A DNA stretch of 64,000 nt from Sanderia malayensis (lineage: Eukaryota > Cnidaria > Scyphozoa > Semaeostomeae > Pelagiidae), in the NCBI GenBank assembly GCA_013076295.1, contig RQOL01000861.1, positions 682,001-746,000 on the forward strand, in the 5' to 3' direction. Shown here one piece after another: positions 53,281 to 64,000 of the stretch. How positions within the stretch are numbered: the first letter of the stretch is position 1; every line of letters starts with the position of its first letter. The position numbers and the translations under genes were made by a program. The notes below the pieces were generated by a model. It searched no databases. It saw only the letters and a list, made by a program, of their open reading frames with translations, and was not told where the DNA came from.

Positions 53281-56200
53281 ATGAGTCTTTCTAAGGCATT
53301 TCTTAGTACTGACGTACAAACGAAAAATAATGTTTGTATGATTTGCAACCGTGTTATCAAACAAACAGAGAAAAGCCAGGAAATTGGGGGAAAAGGAAGA
53401 ACTAATTTTATAGCCATAGCTGAAGAATGGTCGCAAATAAACGTTCCTCTTCACGATGAAAGACATCCATACACAGAGGTTTACGGAAAAATCGTTTCAA
53501 GAGAATCTCAGAATGCTTCAATTTATGTTCATACCAATTGTAGAGTTGCTTTTCGAAATAATAGCACACGGTACCGCAAGAAATTTGGCTATTCAGTCGT
53601 TGATGCTGCAGAAGAAGGGGGTGATTCAGACTCTGAGAAAGGCCAGACAGCAGCAAGTAATTCACCTAAGAAAAGAGCAACACGATGAGAAACCGAATCA
53701 GTTTCTTCAAAGTATATTTGTTTCATATGTAACGCTGTTAGATCTAGTGACAAGCATCCATACGACGAAGGTGGTTTAAGAAGGTGCGACACTGATTCAA
53801 TTGCAAGTAAATTATTTGCCCGAAAAGAGCTGTTACTTAAAGAAAAGACCCATCGATTTTTTGTTTCAGCGAGGCGATTGGATCTTCTGTTGAGTGGCCA
53901 AGCCCATGACATATTTGCAGTGGATATCTTCTATCATCAGTCATGTTACATAAAGTTTGCGATAAAACCTGTATCTCAAAGAGAGAGGGAAGAGGACGAA
54001 AAGAAAGGGAAAGAAGAGGATGTCATAAATGCGTTTCTTTATAGAGTTAAAACTTCTGTCATACGGGACAAGAAGGCTTTCCTCCTAAATAAGCTTTTAA
54101 CAGATATTCAGTTTCTCAGCGAAGAACAGCACCTTGAAAGACCAGCTATAGCTGAAACCAAATCTCTTCGACGACTGCTGGAAAAGGAACTGGGAGATCA
54201 AATTGGGTTCTTTCCTTCGGGAATTTATCGTATAGTCCATAGTACTGATATAAATCCTTGTGAGTACTCGGTTGCAACCCTTCATGGCTGTGGATTACGC
54301 AGTGAAGATCACGTCAGAGCTTTTGGGCGGATGATCAGGGAGAAAATAATGCTCAAGCAGAAGCAAAGATACGACTTCCCACTCACCTCCGAAGAATTTA
54401 TTAAAAGTTTGGATGAAGGACCGCTACCCGAACTGTACAATGCAATATTTTATTCAATGCACGATAGCGCTACAATAAATGAGTATGGCTACGCAGCCAC
54501 TTCGAGAGTAAAGGCAACAAAAATTTGGTCTTGGCAAGTGACTGGGAATCGTTATTGACAAAAGTTCCTTCGCCCAAGCAAGCAATCATGGGTTTGGTTC
54601 TTCACAGGCTAACAGGTAAGAGTAATTTATCTAATTTCTCTATTTCTGAATAAGAGGCAATGCATTTTCTCTACTGACTCCCACATCTCCAATGAATAAC
54701 CCTTGAATGAACTCTCACTTTCAGAACTAAATTTGAATATTAATATGAAATTCTATAATTTTTCTAAGGAAATAAAGAAGTTATCAATACACCACACAAA
54801 TGTAACCACGTGATGTCATACAACAATATCAGGATGCAAAACCAAGCTTGGTCAAGGATGGTCTTTCCGCAAAAAAGCTCCATACCCTCTTTTAGACGAG
54901 GTGTCGTAACGCATAGCACAATTGACAACAACGATGACAAGACACATGGACTGGGTCTGGAACGACACATGACACAAATAAAACCGTTTTTCAGTTACCA
55001 AGTAAAGAGAGAGGCTACACATTCCAGTTATCGGCACTCTCCAGAGATCACTCGATATTGATGAAGAGCGCAATGAAGAAATTTCAGAGATTGCACCTTA
55101 CAATATTGGACGGCGAGTCGGCCCACCGGCATTTCCAAACTTCATTGATTCAAGTAGCAGGGACTTGTTGGACGAGTGCTTAAAACGAGATATTGCGTGG
55201 TCATTGGCTGGTTCAATTAAATCTGAAGATTTGCCTCTTTTGGGATCTTGGACACCATTCAATAAGATGGTTACAACTCATGAAACAGAAATGTGTGTAC
55301 AGGAGTGCTTGCCCGTCACCCCTCACCCGCCAGAGTTCCCCGTATGTAAAGATTACTTAGATTTTTTGCTGGATATGATAGAAGAGCTGGAAATACCATA
55401 CATGTTTGTCCATTCCGATGAGATGGTATATTCTAAGCTGTGTGCCATCATGTGGAAAAACCCTGAACTGTACAAACGTGTTGTGCTTCTTATGGGGGGA
55501 TTCCATCAGGTTCGTGTAATGCAGAGACTTTTGTTCAAGCGGTATAGCTGTAGAGGAATTAAGGAGTCGTGCATTGATGCAGAAGTTATCACCCCAGGCT
55601 CGGCAGACTCAGCTTTTGAAGGGAGACACTATTTTCGGAGCATGCGGCTGCACAAAGAATGTTTTGATGCGCTTGTACAGTTTCGGATATAACAAATTAC
55701 AGGTTAGTGTCATTGTTCGTATCCACTTCATATTTGTCAATAAATTCAAGATTTGTTATACCTTACTTGTGTGTTGCATATATTGTTTTTTAGATGGACA
55801 CTCGAAAACAGATTGTGATCTTATGTCGGCAATAACAGCACTGCGCAAAGAACCGTCTCCTTCCTTGATGAGTGCCTTAATGGACTTGCCCCAGTTCGCT
55901 GTCTTGTGCAAAAGAGTTCTATATCACGAAGAAGGAAGTGATGGCCAATTCACAGTGCAATATTTGAAAGATGTATCAGTGATGCTTGCTCTTATTTCGT
56001 CAGTTCGGGAATGCAACATAGAGAGGCATTTGGTAGCAGAGCGAGAGATGATTTCCCTAGCATTTGCTTTTGATCACCAAAACTACGCCCGCTACTGCAG
56101 TTTCCAGCATGTAAGTCTCCAAGAACTCAAAAGGAAAGAGCATCCTGCATTTCACGACTTGCAAGCGAAAGGACACGGCGGAAGTATTACTGGTGGTGCA

Positions 56201-58335
56201 TTCTCGACGATACATGACGACTTAATTACCGAGCTCTTTAATAAAGAGACTAAAGGTACTGCTGGAGCTGGACCCTTCAGATCAGGCTTTAGTACAAGTC
56301 TTGGCACGGTCAACACATGGGTGCACACGATCCACATTCACAGCATGTTGAGAATAGCGTTGAGAAAGCAGCTCCAAATCAAATTTTCCTCCAAGCATAA
56401 AGAAATTACGAACAGTGGCAGGCGTTTGCACGACAAACATGTATCTAAATTAAAATCGGTATTGCAAGGCTATGGGACGGATCCTTTTTCGGCTGAAGCT
56501 CCAAAATGTTTTCACTCCGGTGCTCAAATTAGTGCATCCGTTATTCAGGACATGCTGAAAGCTCACGATGTTGGAAGTGTCGCCTTCCAAGCTTTTGTTT
56601 CTGACAGACTTGTGAAGCACAGGCAAAGCTTCTATGACCCAATAAAGAAAATCAAGCTCAACAGTGGAATAATAAAGAAAAAGCCACCCATGAAAACCGT
56701 ATCAGTATTAAAAGAAGATTGCCAAGCGTTTGGCCTCATTTTAGCGAAAGCAATGAGTTTGGAGGATGCTTTTTGCTTCCCTATCACATCAGTTCCTCTT
56801 GCTTTAGCCAATCCCGATGGTTCACTTCGACAGTCAGATAAAGCCTCGCTACGAAATCTATTGATCTCCAAATCGAAATTGTCAACAAGCACCTCTCCCA
56901 AAAATGCAGCATGGTTCGTTGATGGACTTGCAGCAGTAAGAACATTAAAATCTAAAAAAACTTACCGGGAGTGGATTATCGGTTTCCTTCGTTTTCTGCG
57001 GCCACCTGAATGGTCAACACCATCTGTTGTTGGGATGATCAACGATACGTATAGGGCAGCACAAGAAAAGCTTGTGGAGAGACAGGATTAAATGTCAGGC
57101 TAGAAGGTTTCGATCAGCACATGCCCCAGGGAGCAAATTGGAATGAGTTTTTACAGAATGGAAAAAACAAAGAAGAGCTGATAAAATTAATCTTCAATTA
57201 CATTCAAAGTGAAGAAGGAAGAAGGTCATTGCAGCAGCCATTCATCATGACAGAAGGGTCACTCACTCGTGTTATTGACAGAAACAGCTCCAAAGTTCTT
57301 CATGAATGCAATCACGAGGAAGCAGACACGCGCCTTGTTCTACACGCATCTTTAACAGATACAGACACGGTCGTAGTTTCGAAAGACACAGATGTCCTGA
57401 TACTTCTTGTATGGGCATTTAGCAAGCTAGACATAACAAGAAAGTGGCTTTTAAAGTATGATAATGACAAGTTTGTTGACATAGGAGGAATCTGCGATGC
57501 TATCGGACCTGACATGTGCAATGCCTTGCCAGCAATCCATGCTCTGTCCGGATGCGACACAACGTCCTACTTTTTTAAGGTTGGAAAAGTTAAAGTTTTG
57601 AAAAAGTTGCTTAACGCACCAGAAAAATGTCGTCTATTAGAAGGGTTAGGAAAAACAACAACTATGCAAGTGTCTGAATTAGAAAAAGGAAAGGAGTTCA
57701 TTAGAACCGTGTTCTACAATGGAAGGACAACTGAAACGTATGTCACGACCCGATTGCGTATTTACAAAGAATTGAAAGTAAAGTCGTCAAGTGCCATTCC
57801 TCCGGATCCAGATTCAGCTGAAGAAGCAATCAAAAGAGTAAATTACCAGCTATTTCACTGGCTTCGCTGCACGGAAATAATGATGCCAGATGCTTCAATG
57901 GAAATGAATGGGTGGAAATGGGATGAAGAAGCCCAGCTTGTTGTGCCTGTTTGGTTTAAAGGGAAACAGTTGCCCCCATTTCAGTCATTGAATAGGAAAC
58001 CAAAGAAGTTGGGGGGTAAGCAGCGAGATCCACAAGAAGCAGACTCAGAAATGAGTGATGATGGTAGCAACAAGCAAAAGAAAAGACCAAGAAGGAAAAG
58101 AAAGTTCGAAGCGAGTCAAATTGTTTTGCCCAAGCAAGTAGGCACAGATGTAGAAATGTACGATGGAAGTGATGAGGGTGATAAGGAAAGCGCAGTAAGC
58201 AGAACAGAAGAGGCAGAATTTTTTGATTATTATGATGAAGAAAGTGTTTGGAAATATCTGATTTTTCTTCAAGTGACGATTCCTTGGATGAATGGCTTCC
58301 ATAACGTAACAATCAAATTTGGTCTTTGTATTTAG
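53281..58335 (+). pseudogene. Academ-like transposase with XPG/PIN nuclease, decayed copy
   Basis: Collinear with the intact protein at 24892-29739. Parts: 53281-53685 first Cys/His module (CMICNRV ... HTNCRVAF); TGA at 53686-53688; 53689-54558 second module (CFICNAVR ... GGLRRC ... YHQSCYIKF); frameshift near 54530; likely intron from 54616; 54790-55060 with a further frame change; 55080-55690 HSDEMVYSKL, LLMGGFHQVRV, DAEVITPGSAD (DAG in the intact copy) and SMRLHKECFDALVQF; TAA at 55690 just before a probable intron 55703-55793; 55794-57090 central region; frameshift near 57080; 57121-58335 nuclease HEEADTRLVLHAS, KDTDVLILLVWA and HALSGCDTTSYF, then a Lys/Arg-rich acidic tail. At least two stops and three frameshifts make it inactive. 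Sequence divergence from the intact copy is high, so it is a separate subfamily. Confidence 0.8.
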
Positions 58336-58461
58336 CATTAATTTAGGGTCAGTAGCTTCCATTTAAATGTTTTGTTCATTATTTAACTGTTTTATTGCAT
58401 TAATAATAAAATAAACCCCCATTCGTTTAATTCGGTTCAGATATCTGAATCGAGCAGAATT

Positions 58462-58780
58462 TTGCTATCTGCCATTTTGTATTTCTTGACACTTTTGAAA
58501 TGGCTGTATCTCTCGAAATATAAGTCAAATTATATTAGTGTTTTATAATTATTTGTTCACTTTTTGATACTCTTTCCAATGAAGTAATCAGCGGTCGGAT
58601 ATTCGGAGGTCGGATTTCTTGTGACCGTGGTCACATGACGTCATCGATTACGTCACAATGGCTAATTTTCCAGAATGTTCCCAAGGCTTAAAATGACCGC
58701 CTTCCCTCACAGATACCAGAACTGCCTTCAGATTTTCCGTTACCCAATTTGCTAGAATGTTATGATAAATTCCCTTTCTA
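58462..58780. repeat. right 319-bp TIR of second Academ-like element
   Basis: Inverted match to 46163-46319 plus 52686-52847. Contains TGACGTCATC and ends CCCTTTCTA, then the GTA duplication. Confidence 0.88.
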
Positions 58781-58783
58781 GTA

Positions 58784-59427
58784 CTCTGCTGTTTGAAGCC
58801 CGAATTTAAGAAATGCAATTGGTTTATCATCTTCAATTGGCAATTTTAGTTGTTTGTATAGAACTCTACATTACATGCGTCATATCAAGATGGTAATGCC
58901 TGTGGTAGAAGTTTTCTCTTCATCCAGTTTGTTTATATACTCTTGGAAATATCTGACACATGTAAGCCAATGCTTTTTCTCGTTAATCACAATCATTTAA
59001 GAAGGTTCGTAATGACACACTTTTTAAAGAATTCTACAATTTCCCAATCTTGCATTCTAAAAATATGTGACTTCTCTGGCCTGTGGAGTCATTACATATA
59101 ATCTACCAATCAATTTTAATGATGTCTTTCCAATGCTACGCTCTTCCGCAACAATAACTTGTTTTACTTCAACCGTAGTGATCATAAAAGTCTAGGTAAC
59201 AAACTGCAACATCGAGTTTAGGATGCATTTGCTGAATTTTTTGCCATCAATGTTGTCTTCTGGTTTGGAGTCATTATACAAACGACAAGCTTATTCTTAT
59301 CCAGTGGGGGGAAGGTAAAGGGCCCTTTTTCCACTCCCATCGCGATTTTCTTGTTTTAAAGGCTCTAATATAGACGTGAGTAACGCAGAGATAGTCAAAG
59401 TACTCAATTCATATAAAAAAGGGCAAT
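58784..59427. other. gap: no supported gene
   Basis: AT-rich. The minus-strand frame 58648-58836 is TIR sequence. No domain, TIR or RNA gene was recognised. Confidence 0.4.
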
Positions 59428-59677
59428 TTACCGTATTTCCTCGATTAAACGTTTATTAATCTCGACACTTTTTGGGGGGCGCCTAATCGAGGGGGCCATT
59501 ATTCGAGGGGGGGCGTTTATTAGAAAGTACAAGATCACAGCTTTTGTCATTGGGTCCAGAAAAAGAGAAAATGGTTTAGTTGTGCCTTGCTTTCATCGAG
59601 CAACAATACACATAAGGGGGCGTTTATTCGAGGGGGGCTTCTAATCGAGGGGGCGTTTAGTCGAGGAAATACGGTAT
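59428..59677. mobile_element. MITE with TTACCGTATTTCCTCG termini
   Basis: Inverted ends: TTACCGTATTTCCTCGA at 59428 and TCGAGGAAATACGGTAT at the far end. The body alternates CGATTAAACG/CGAGGGGGCGTTTAT units. It is related in design to the copies at 45231 and 61008 but with CGATTAAACG in place of CGAATAAGC. Confidence 0.65.
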
Positions 59678-59689
59678 ACAAAGATTGTG

Positions 59690-60002
59690 CATGGCTACTT
59701 TCTTGTTCAGCTTTTTTAAACCATGTGAGCAATCCACCAAGATGACTCCATTTGTGAAAATTTGTGCCCTGTATTCCTACTTCTAAGCTCGCTTTATGGC
59801 CAGCAGATGTTTGTAAAGAGCCAATAGCCTCCTTATAATTCTTCAATAGCCATGAGACTGCTATCCTGATTATACCTCTGATAACTTCAACAACACCGAC
59901 CGGCCCCGCATCTGTGTTTTTTTCCAATGAGATGCCTTTTGATGCAACATGGGCCTTCGAAAATTTTGTGTCCAGGCTCTTTCTACATAATGTTCTTGGC
60001 AT
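59690..60002 (-). other. unrecognised open frame
   Basis: The minus-strand frame from an ATG at 60002 encodes about 100 non-repetitive residues (MPRTLCRKSLDTKFSKAHVA, later GIQGTNFHKWSHLGGLLTWF) before running into the MITE. The upstream sequence to 60200 has partial open readings with stops. No family was recognised; it may be an exon or an old transposon gene. Confidence 0.25.
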
Positions 60003-61007
60003 GATAGCTATTTGCCCTCTCAGCTCTTTGCTAGCTGTATGAAAACTTTTGCTTCAAAGGATTTGATTTTTTTATACTGTTCAGCATCAAGTCTGATGTG
60101 TCCGCCAGTCTGTTGTCTGCATTGCTGCTTCAAGGGTCATGTCCTCTTCAATTTTGTCAAACAGAGCTAGTGGTACTTGGTCAATCGGGCCCAATAACAA
60201 TGTATGACGCTAATCCTTAGCAGGTCTAAAATGCTTCTCACTTAATTCCTGTAGCAAGCACCTTTTGAGACAAAAATAAAACACCAGAGTAAATCGAGCT
60301 TTCTTTCGAAAAAGGTTCAGATTTCGATCATCCTTTCCTATGGAGTGAGATGCTGCCAGCCGTTCTTGTATCTTTCTACTCTCTTTCAGCAAGTCCATTA
60401 TCGTCCCTCCTATTCACAGAATTTGTCTTTTTTCTACCTTCACAAAATGACCTTTGGTCTTAGAGACTCGTGAAGGTATATAAAGCAATAGAGCTGGTAG
60501 CACTATGCAAACTTTAGTGACTGTTGCTTTACAAAGTAGCTTTACAGAATAGACTGTCTGTTATTAAAATTAAATTTATTCTGTTCATCAAAATGCGTGA
60601 TCGAGGAGGTGATTTAACTGATGAACTCTTTTTCATTTTTGCTTGAGGGTAGCGGAACACATTTTTTTCCCAACAAACAACTTCATTATAAGTTATGTTT
60701 ATCTATCTTGCATGGTCCTCACTTTCCTGGATACCATCTTGACGAGCAAATTGAAGATATCTTCTTGAGATGTGAAATGTTTCTTGTTATTGTGGCTCTT
60801 TCATTTTTAGCTGTCACTTTGTTACGTCATTTATGAATTGCTTGCAATAGAGCTGTGTTTAAATTTGGCATCACTTTGCTGTGTTTCGTCTCTATACTTT
60901 GTTGTACTTTGTTTTTGATTATTTTCTCTGTTTTTTTCTGATCACAGTATTCTCTTTTACTTTCCTTTTGCCTCTTTGGCTTTCTTTAGCCAATTGTGTT
61001 TGTTAAG
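60003..61007. other. gap: no supported gene
   Basis: Short open frames at 60210-60398 (-) and 60621-60836 (+) show no domain. The sequence is AT-rich and otherwise unremarkable. Confidence 0.35.
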
Positions 61008-61458
61008 ACCGTAAATCCTCGAATAAGCCCCCGGGGGCTTATTTGCAAAAATGAATTTTTGGGTGGGGGCTTATTCGAGGGGTGCGCTTATTCGAGGGGG
61101 GCTTATTTCAAAGTTTTGCTTTTTCCTCAAATGTTGACAGAAAAAAGACGACATAATTTTCTCAATCAGCTAAACTTTTTTCACAAAGTGCTGTGTGAAG
61201 ATCTAACAAAACTTATAATTTGCTTATCATCACGAAAATCACGTTTCTTTTTGCTTTTTTGTTTCGAGTCAAAGGAAGTGATACTGTATAGCTATTTTCC
61301 CTGTGGGGGCTTTCTCGAAATAAGATATTATTCTGCACTTATGCTTCCCTCGAATAAGACCCCATGGGGGCCTATTCGAAGGGGGGGCTTATTTGCAAAA
61401 ATGATTTTTTAGGTGAGAGCTTATTCGAACGTGGGGGCTTATTCGAGGATTTACGGTA
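61008..61458. mobile_element. MITE with ACCGTAAATCCTCGAATAAG termini
   Basis: Inverted ends: ACCGTAAATCCTCGAATAAG at 61008 and CTTATTCGAGGATTTACGGT at the right. At least eight CGAATAAG/CTTATTCGA units with GGGGG spacers lie in two clusters (61008-61110 and 61345-61450) around an unrelated middle. Confidence 0.7.
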
Positions 61459-62138
61459 AATGTTTTCGCTTTCATCTCAAGGAACTGTTTACGAATTAAT
61501 CTAGTAAAAAGTAGTCTGCATGGAGCTAATTGTGTTGTTTAGCATTCCGATAGGCTTCATAAAACTTTCATCATTTTAGAATTTCCCTAAAGCCATAACG
61601 AATGTAGCTAATACGTTTCTAATTTACACCTAACTGTCATGTGTGTATCTCGAATTTTTATCCTCAGGGATTGTTTCTTCCTAGATACAGATGTTTTCTA
61701 ACAGTTCTGTTATCTATGTATGTTTCTGAAGTATTTTATCAGTCTGTTTTTGAAGGTCCTGTTCTATTAGCATATTCTGGTGGTTGAGTTTCATGCAGCA
61801 CTTTTTCTATCCTGTAATATATAATGCGTATCGAATTGATGATACAATGTGTCCTCCAAGCCCCCCATGTATCACCTATGGCTTTATGGCGACCCAGTGC
61901 TTGGGACAGACTTATACACATGTATTATGCTTTTTTTCCACTGGTTAACCCGAGCACTCTGCGCATGTTGGAACCATACTCTCCCATATCTTATACCTTA
62001 GCTATATGGCTGTACCTTATAAGAATTAGTATCTCAACATATTAGGTCTATGACATCAGTACACTGCTTTATAGAAACATACCTTATATGTGCAATTATT
62101 ATTATTATTATTATTTCGAGATTTAAAGATATATTATT
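61459..62138. other. gap: no supported gene; ATT microsatellite
   Basis: No coding region was recognised. An (ATT)n run of about 20 bp lies at 62095-62115, just beyond the 3' side of the LINE fragment, a usual place for LINE tails. Confidence 0.4.
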
Positions 62139-63020
62139 TTAAGGAACTCTACAGCTCTCAAGAGCTTCCCAGTAGTTCATCTTTTTATTGAGTTTTATCT
62201 TTCTTAAAAACGACCATTGCAATGCATCAAGCTTTTGAATCAAACCTTTTTTGGATGGAGACCACAATACACTGCAGTACTCAATTTGAGGGACAAGATA
62301 CATTTTCCAAAAGAGAAGCATGTGCTCTTTTTCGCGAGTCTTAAAGGTGCGAAGAATCCATGATGCCATTTATTTCACTTTTCTATTAAGGTTGCTATGT
62401 GCATATCAAAGGCGCAGTCATCAATCATTATTACACCAAGATCCCGAATGTTGCTGTGTATGAAGTAGATAGTTTGAGTGTGTGATCATCACCGTAACGG
62501 AGGACTTCAAATTTTGAGTCATTCACCTGCATGTTTGATTCATAGGTCCACTCATAGATGTGTTAGTTTCAATTTGATGCTTATAAACATGAATTACATT
62601 GTTTACATTTCTGGTACAACGGGTGTCATCAGCAAATGACCTGGCAATACTTCTATTTAGTCCCTGATCAATGTCCACAATGTGGATTAAGAATATTAGA
62701 GGGCCGAGTACACTACCCTGTGGAACTCCAGATGGAACAAGGCATGGATCAGATGAGACATAATTTACCACAACTGACTGAGTACGATTAGTTAAGAAGG
62801 CACGAAGAAAGTTGATTGTATTTCCTCTTATATCTAGACTTTGTGATTTTGGTAGCGCAATACCAAAGTCTACCTTATCAACGGCTTTGGCAATGTCCAA
62901 ATGTATAATATCAACATTGTCACCATTAAGCATATAATTGAAGATTGAATCGTAGTGTTCCAGAAGTTGTAGTAAACACAAACACAGAACACAAACACAG
63001 AACACAACATTTTTCCCCAC
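62139..63020 (-). pseudogene. CR1/jockey-like LINE reverse transcriptase fragment
   Basis: The minus strand reads HLDIAKAVDKVDFGIALPKS, SGVPQGSVLGPLIFLIHI and SFADDTRCTRN (62600-62950), the finger, palm and ADD active-site motifs of reverse transcriptase. After a frame change, FEVLRYGDDHTLKLST and IRDLGVIM (62380-62530), then 62139-62369 MASWILRTFKTREKEHMLLF and PQIEYCSVLWSP, the usual CR1-type C-terminal thumb region. Endonuclease is missing (5' truncation near 63020), and frames break at about 62530 and 62370. It may or may not be the same family as the fragment at 4120-5040. Confidence 0.8.
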
Positions 63021-63734
63021 TCACCAACATCTCCTCATTTGCGCATGCGCATCGCGAGTCAAAAATACGCCCATTAGCAAGTGTAGATTGAACAAGCTGG
63101 TTGGTAAATTTTTGAGCTTACAATGCTAATTGAGCCTTGATTTCCTGTTCCGCCTCGATCCAGTCCTTTCTTTGAATTGAAAGAGAAACTTGCAGTTTCT
63201 TTGAAGTTTTTCCAGTTGTTCTCCAGTTTCAAGAAAGTTTGGATAGTAGAATGCAGCAAAGCGAAAGAAGCGGATAGATGTGCGAAAGTTCAAAGAACGA
63301 TGCATTTCCAATCGCATTTGAGGTTTTTGGCTAACATATTCAACATATTCTTCATCATTGACAGTGTTAAAGGTACTAATGTTTAATTTATTGCGATAGA
63401 ATATCCATAAGCACAATTTAGAGGCTATTTTTTCAATTAACTTCCATTTTTCTTAAGCCCTGGTTACACTGTAGATAATGAATTAGATATTCCCAATTTA
63501 GAGACGCTAAAAACGGAAACGATTATCTTATAGTTTATACGCGCCATTTAGATAATAAATTTAAGCCTACCGCACACTAGAGCTTGCTGCTGAGCAGATT
63601 GCCACTCGTGGCGGCGTGCTAAGCGGGAAACTCCAGTGTGCGCTGAACGTTTTGAAAGAACGTTGTGTGTGCGGCAAACTGAAGCAGCAAGGCTACGATG
63701 TCTCTCCCAAAGCGCATACGTCATCAGAGAAAGA
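63021..63734. other. gap: no supported gene
   Basis: The minus-strand frame 63126-63416 shows no recognised domain. The ACACAAACACAGAAC direct repeat at about 62974-63005 marks the LINE edge. 63570-63660 has short inverted segments (GCACACTAG and CAGTGTGCG) that could be a TIR of the ORF downstream. Confidence 0.35.
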
Positions 63735-63893
63735 ATGTCAGAGGATTCAAAAGATTCAGAAAGCAATGAATTTGATCAAGAAGATTCAGACAGCGACGGC
63801 TGTGACGAAGAAGTTCTCCTGTTTCTTTTGCTGATGAGACGAGCTCGTAGACGTTTACAAAGCCGCCAATCGAAGGCAATGGTCAACGCCTGA
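63735..63893 (+). CDS. possible Harbinger-type transposase N-terminus
   Basis: An ATG at 63735 opens 52 codons: an acidic Asp/Ser/Glu-rich start (SEDSKDSESNEFDQEDSDSD), then EEVLLFLLLMRRARRRLQSR, a hydrophobic-then-Arg-rich pattern typical of the first residues of Harbinger transposases. It ends early at 63891, where a 30-bp inverted duplication begins. The assignment is tentative. Confidence 0.35.
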   Translation: MSEDSKDSESNEFDQEDSDSDGCDEEVLLFLLLMRRARRRLQSRQSKAMVNA

Positions 63894-64000
63894 ATCCTTC
63901 GGGGTCTTCTTCTGTTATTTCACGTACGAGATTCTGATGTACACCTAGTGAATCTCTTCGCAAGATCCATGGCGTTGATCATTGCGTTCGATTGGCGGCT
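63861..64000. repeat. 30-bp inverted repeat at the window edge
   Basis: 63861-63890 (AGCCGCCAATCGAAGGCAAT and ten more bases) is complementary to 63971-64000 with two mismatches around an 80-bp loop. The right arm ends exactly at the window border, so the repeat may be longer. Confidence 0.75.

Larger units (their letters stand above)
46163..58780 (+). mobile_element. second Academ-like element, interrupted by a BEL retrotransposon
   Basis: The ends are TAGACAGGGAATTT at 46163 and, inverted, TAGAAAGGGAATTT at 58780, flanked by GTA (46160-46162, 58781-58783). The right TIR is 58462-58780 (319 bp). The left TIR is split: 46163-46319 and 52681-52847, which total 319 bp after removing the 5-bp BEL duplication. 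Without the BEL the element is 6252 bp, close to the 6064-bp intact one, and it shares the TAGACAGGGAA tip. Its gene has stops and frameshifts. Confidence 0.82.

Noticed and set aside
46164..58779. 4- or 5-bp target duplication for the Academ-like elements
   Set aside because: For 24122-30185 a 5-bp ATTTT reading is possible, but only the 3-bp reading with TAG ends works for all three elements.
59547..60002. 151-codon minus-strand frame as a confident gene
   Set aside because: Its C-terminal third is MITE sequence and no family was recognised; kept only as an unassigned open frame.
45231..61458. CRISPR-like spaced repeats (CGAATAAGC units)
   Set aside because: Units are in both orientations, spacing is irregular, and the whole has inverted tips; this is a MITE in a eukaryotic genome.
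1..64000. tRNA, rRNA and snRNA genes
   Set aside because: Reading both strands by eye showed no convincing cloverleaf or rRNA segment; a dedicated scan could still find one.

Overview
This window is eukaryotic and looks like a marine invertebrate genome, most like an anthozoan cnidarian. That assignment is an inference from the AT-rich sequence, a spliced animal TYW5 gene, and the mix of transposon families (BEL/Pao, Ty3/Gypsy, CR1-like LINE, ISL2EU, Harbinger, pogo, ZMYM1-like hAT, Academ-like, and MITEs built of CGAATAAGC modules). No operons, rRNA, tRNA or CRISPR were seen. Only one host gene can be supported with confidence: a complete five-exon TYW5 (JmjC hydroxylase of tRNA wybutosine synthesis) at 290-2097. 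Almost everything else is transposable-element sequence, much of it nested.

Layout. 3.1-9.0 kb: decayed minus-strand pieces of BEL pol, a CR1-like LINE, a hAT-like transposase and a Harbinger tail. 10.4-13.3 kb: hAT-like remnant with a Gypsy LTR/gag piece inside it, then a BEL gag. 13.4-22.3 kb: one old Gypsy integrase gene cut by a short XPG-nuclease element (13710-16057, TSD AAA) and by a pogo element (16263-19019, TSD TA), and then broken by an inversion of about 2.9 kb (about 19375-22307). The inversion also splits an ISL2EU YqaJ-nuclease gene that carries a 1.5-kb Harbinger element (19665-21159, TSD TCA). 24122-30185: a structurally intact 6.06-kb Academ-like DNA transposon with 408-bp TIRs and a predicted 1553-aa three-exon protein ending in an XPG/PIN-type nuclease region. 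30274-34672: an intact 4.4-kb Gypsy element with identical LTRs. 34.9-36.3 kb: Harbinger remnant. 37.1-43.2 kb: an Academ-like scrap invaded by a ZMYM1-like hAT, itself invaded by a 4.0-kb ISL2EU element (38651-42648, TSD AT). 46163-58780: a second Academ-like element (319-bp TIRs, TSD GTA) whose left TIR is split by a young 6.36-kb BEL element (46320-52680, TSD ACGGT). 59-64 kb: MITEs, a LINE reverse transcriptase remnant and a possible Harbinger ORF start.

The strongest candidate for a little-described system is the Academ-like family. Four loci carry related proteins. Three of them have resolvable ends that start TAG, end CTA and are flanked by 3-bp duplications. The proteins combine unusual N-terminal Cys/His modules, a long conserved central region and a FEN1/XPG-like nuclease core. 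In one compact derivative the nuclease is joined to a tesmin-type CXC domain. The family name is recalled from general knowledge of superfamilies said to carry XPG nucleases and 3-4-bp TSDs; it was not checked against a database.
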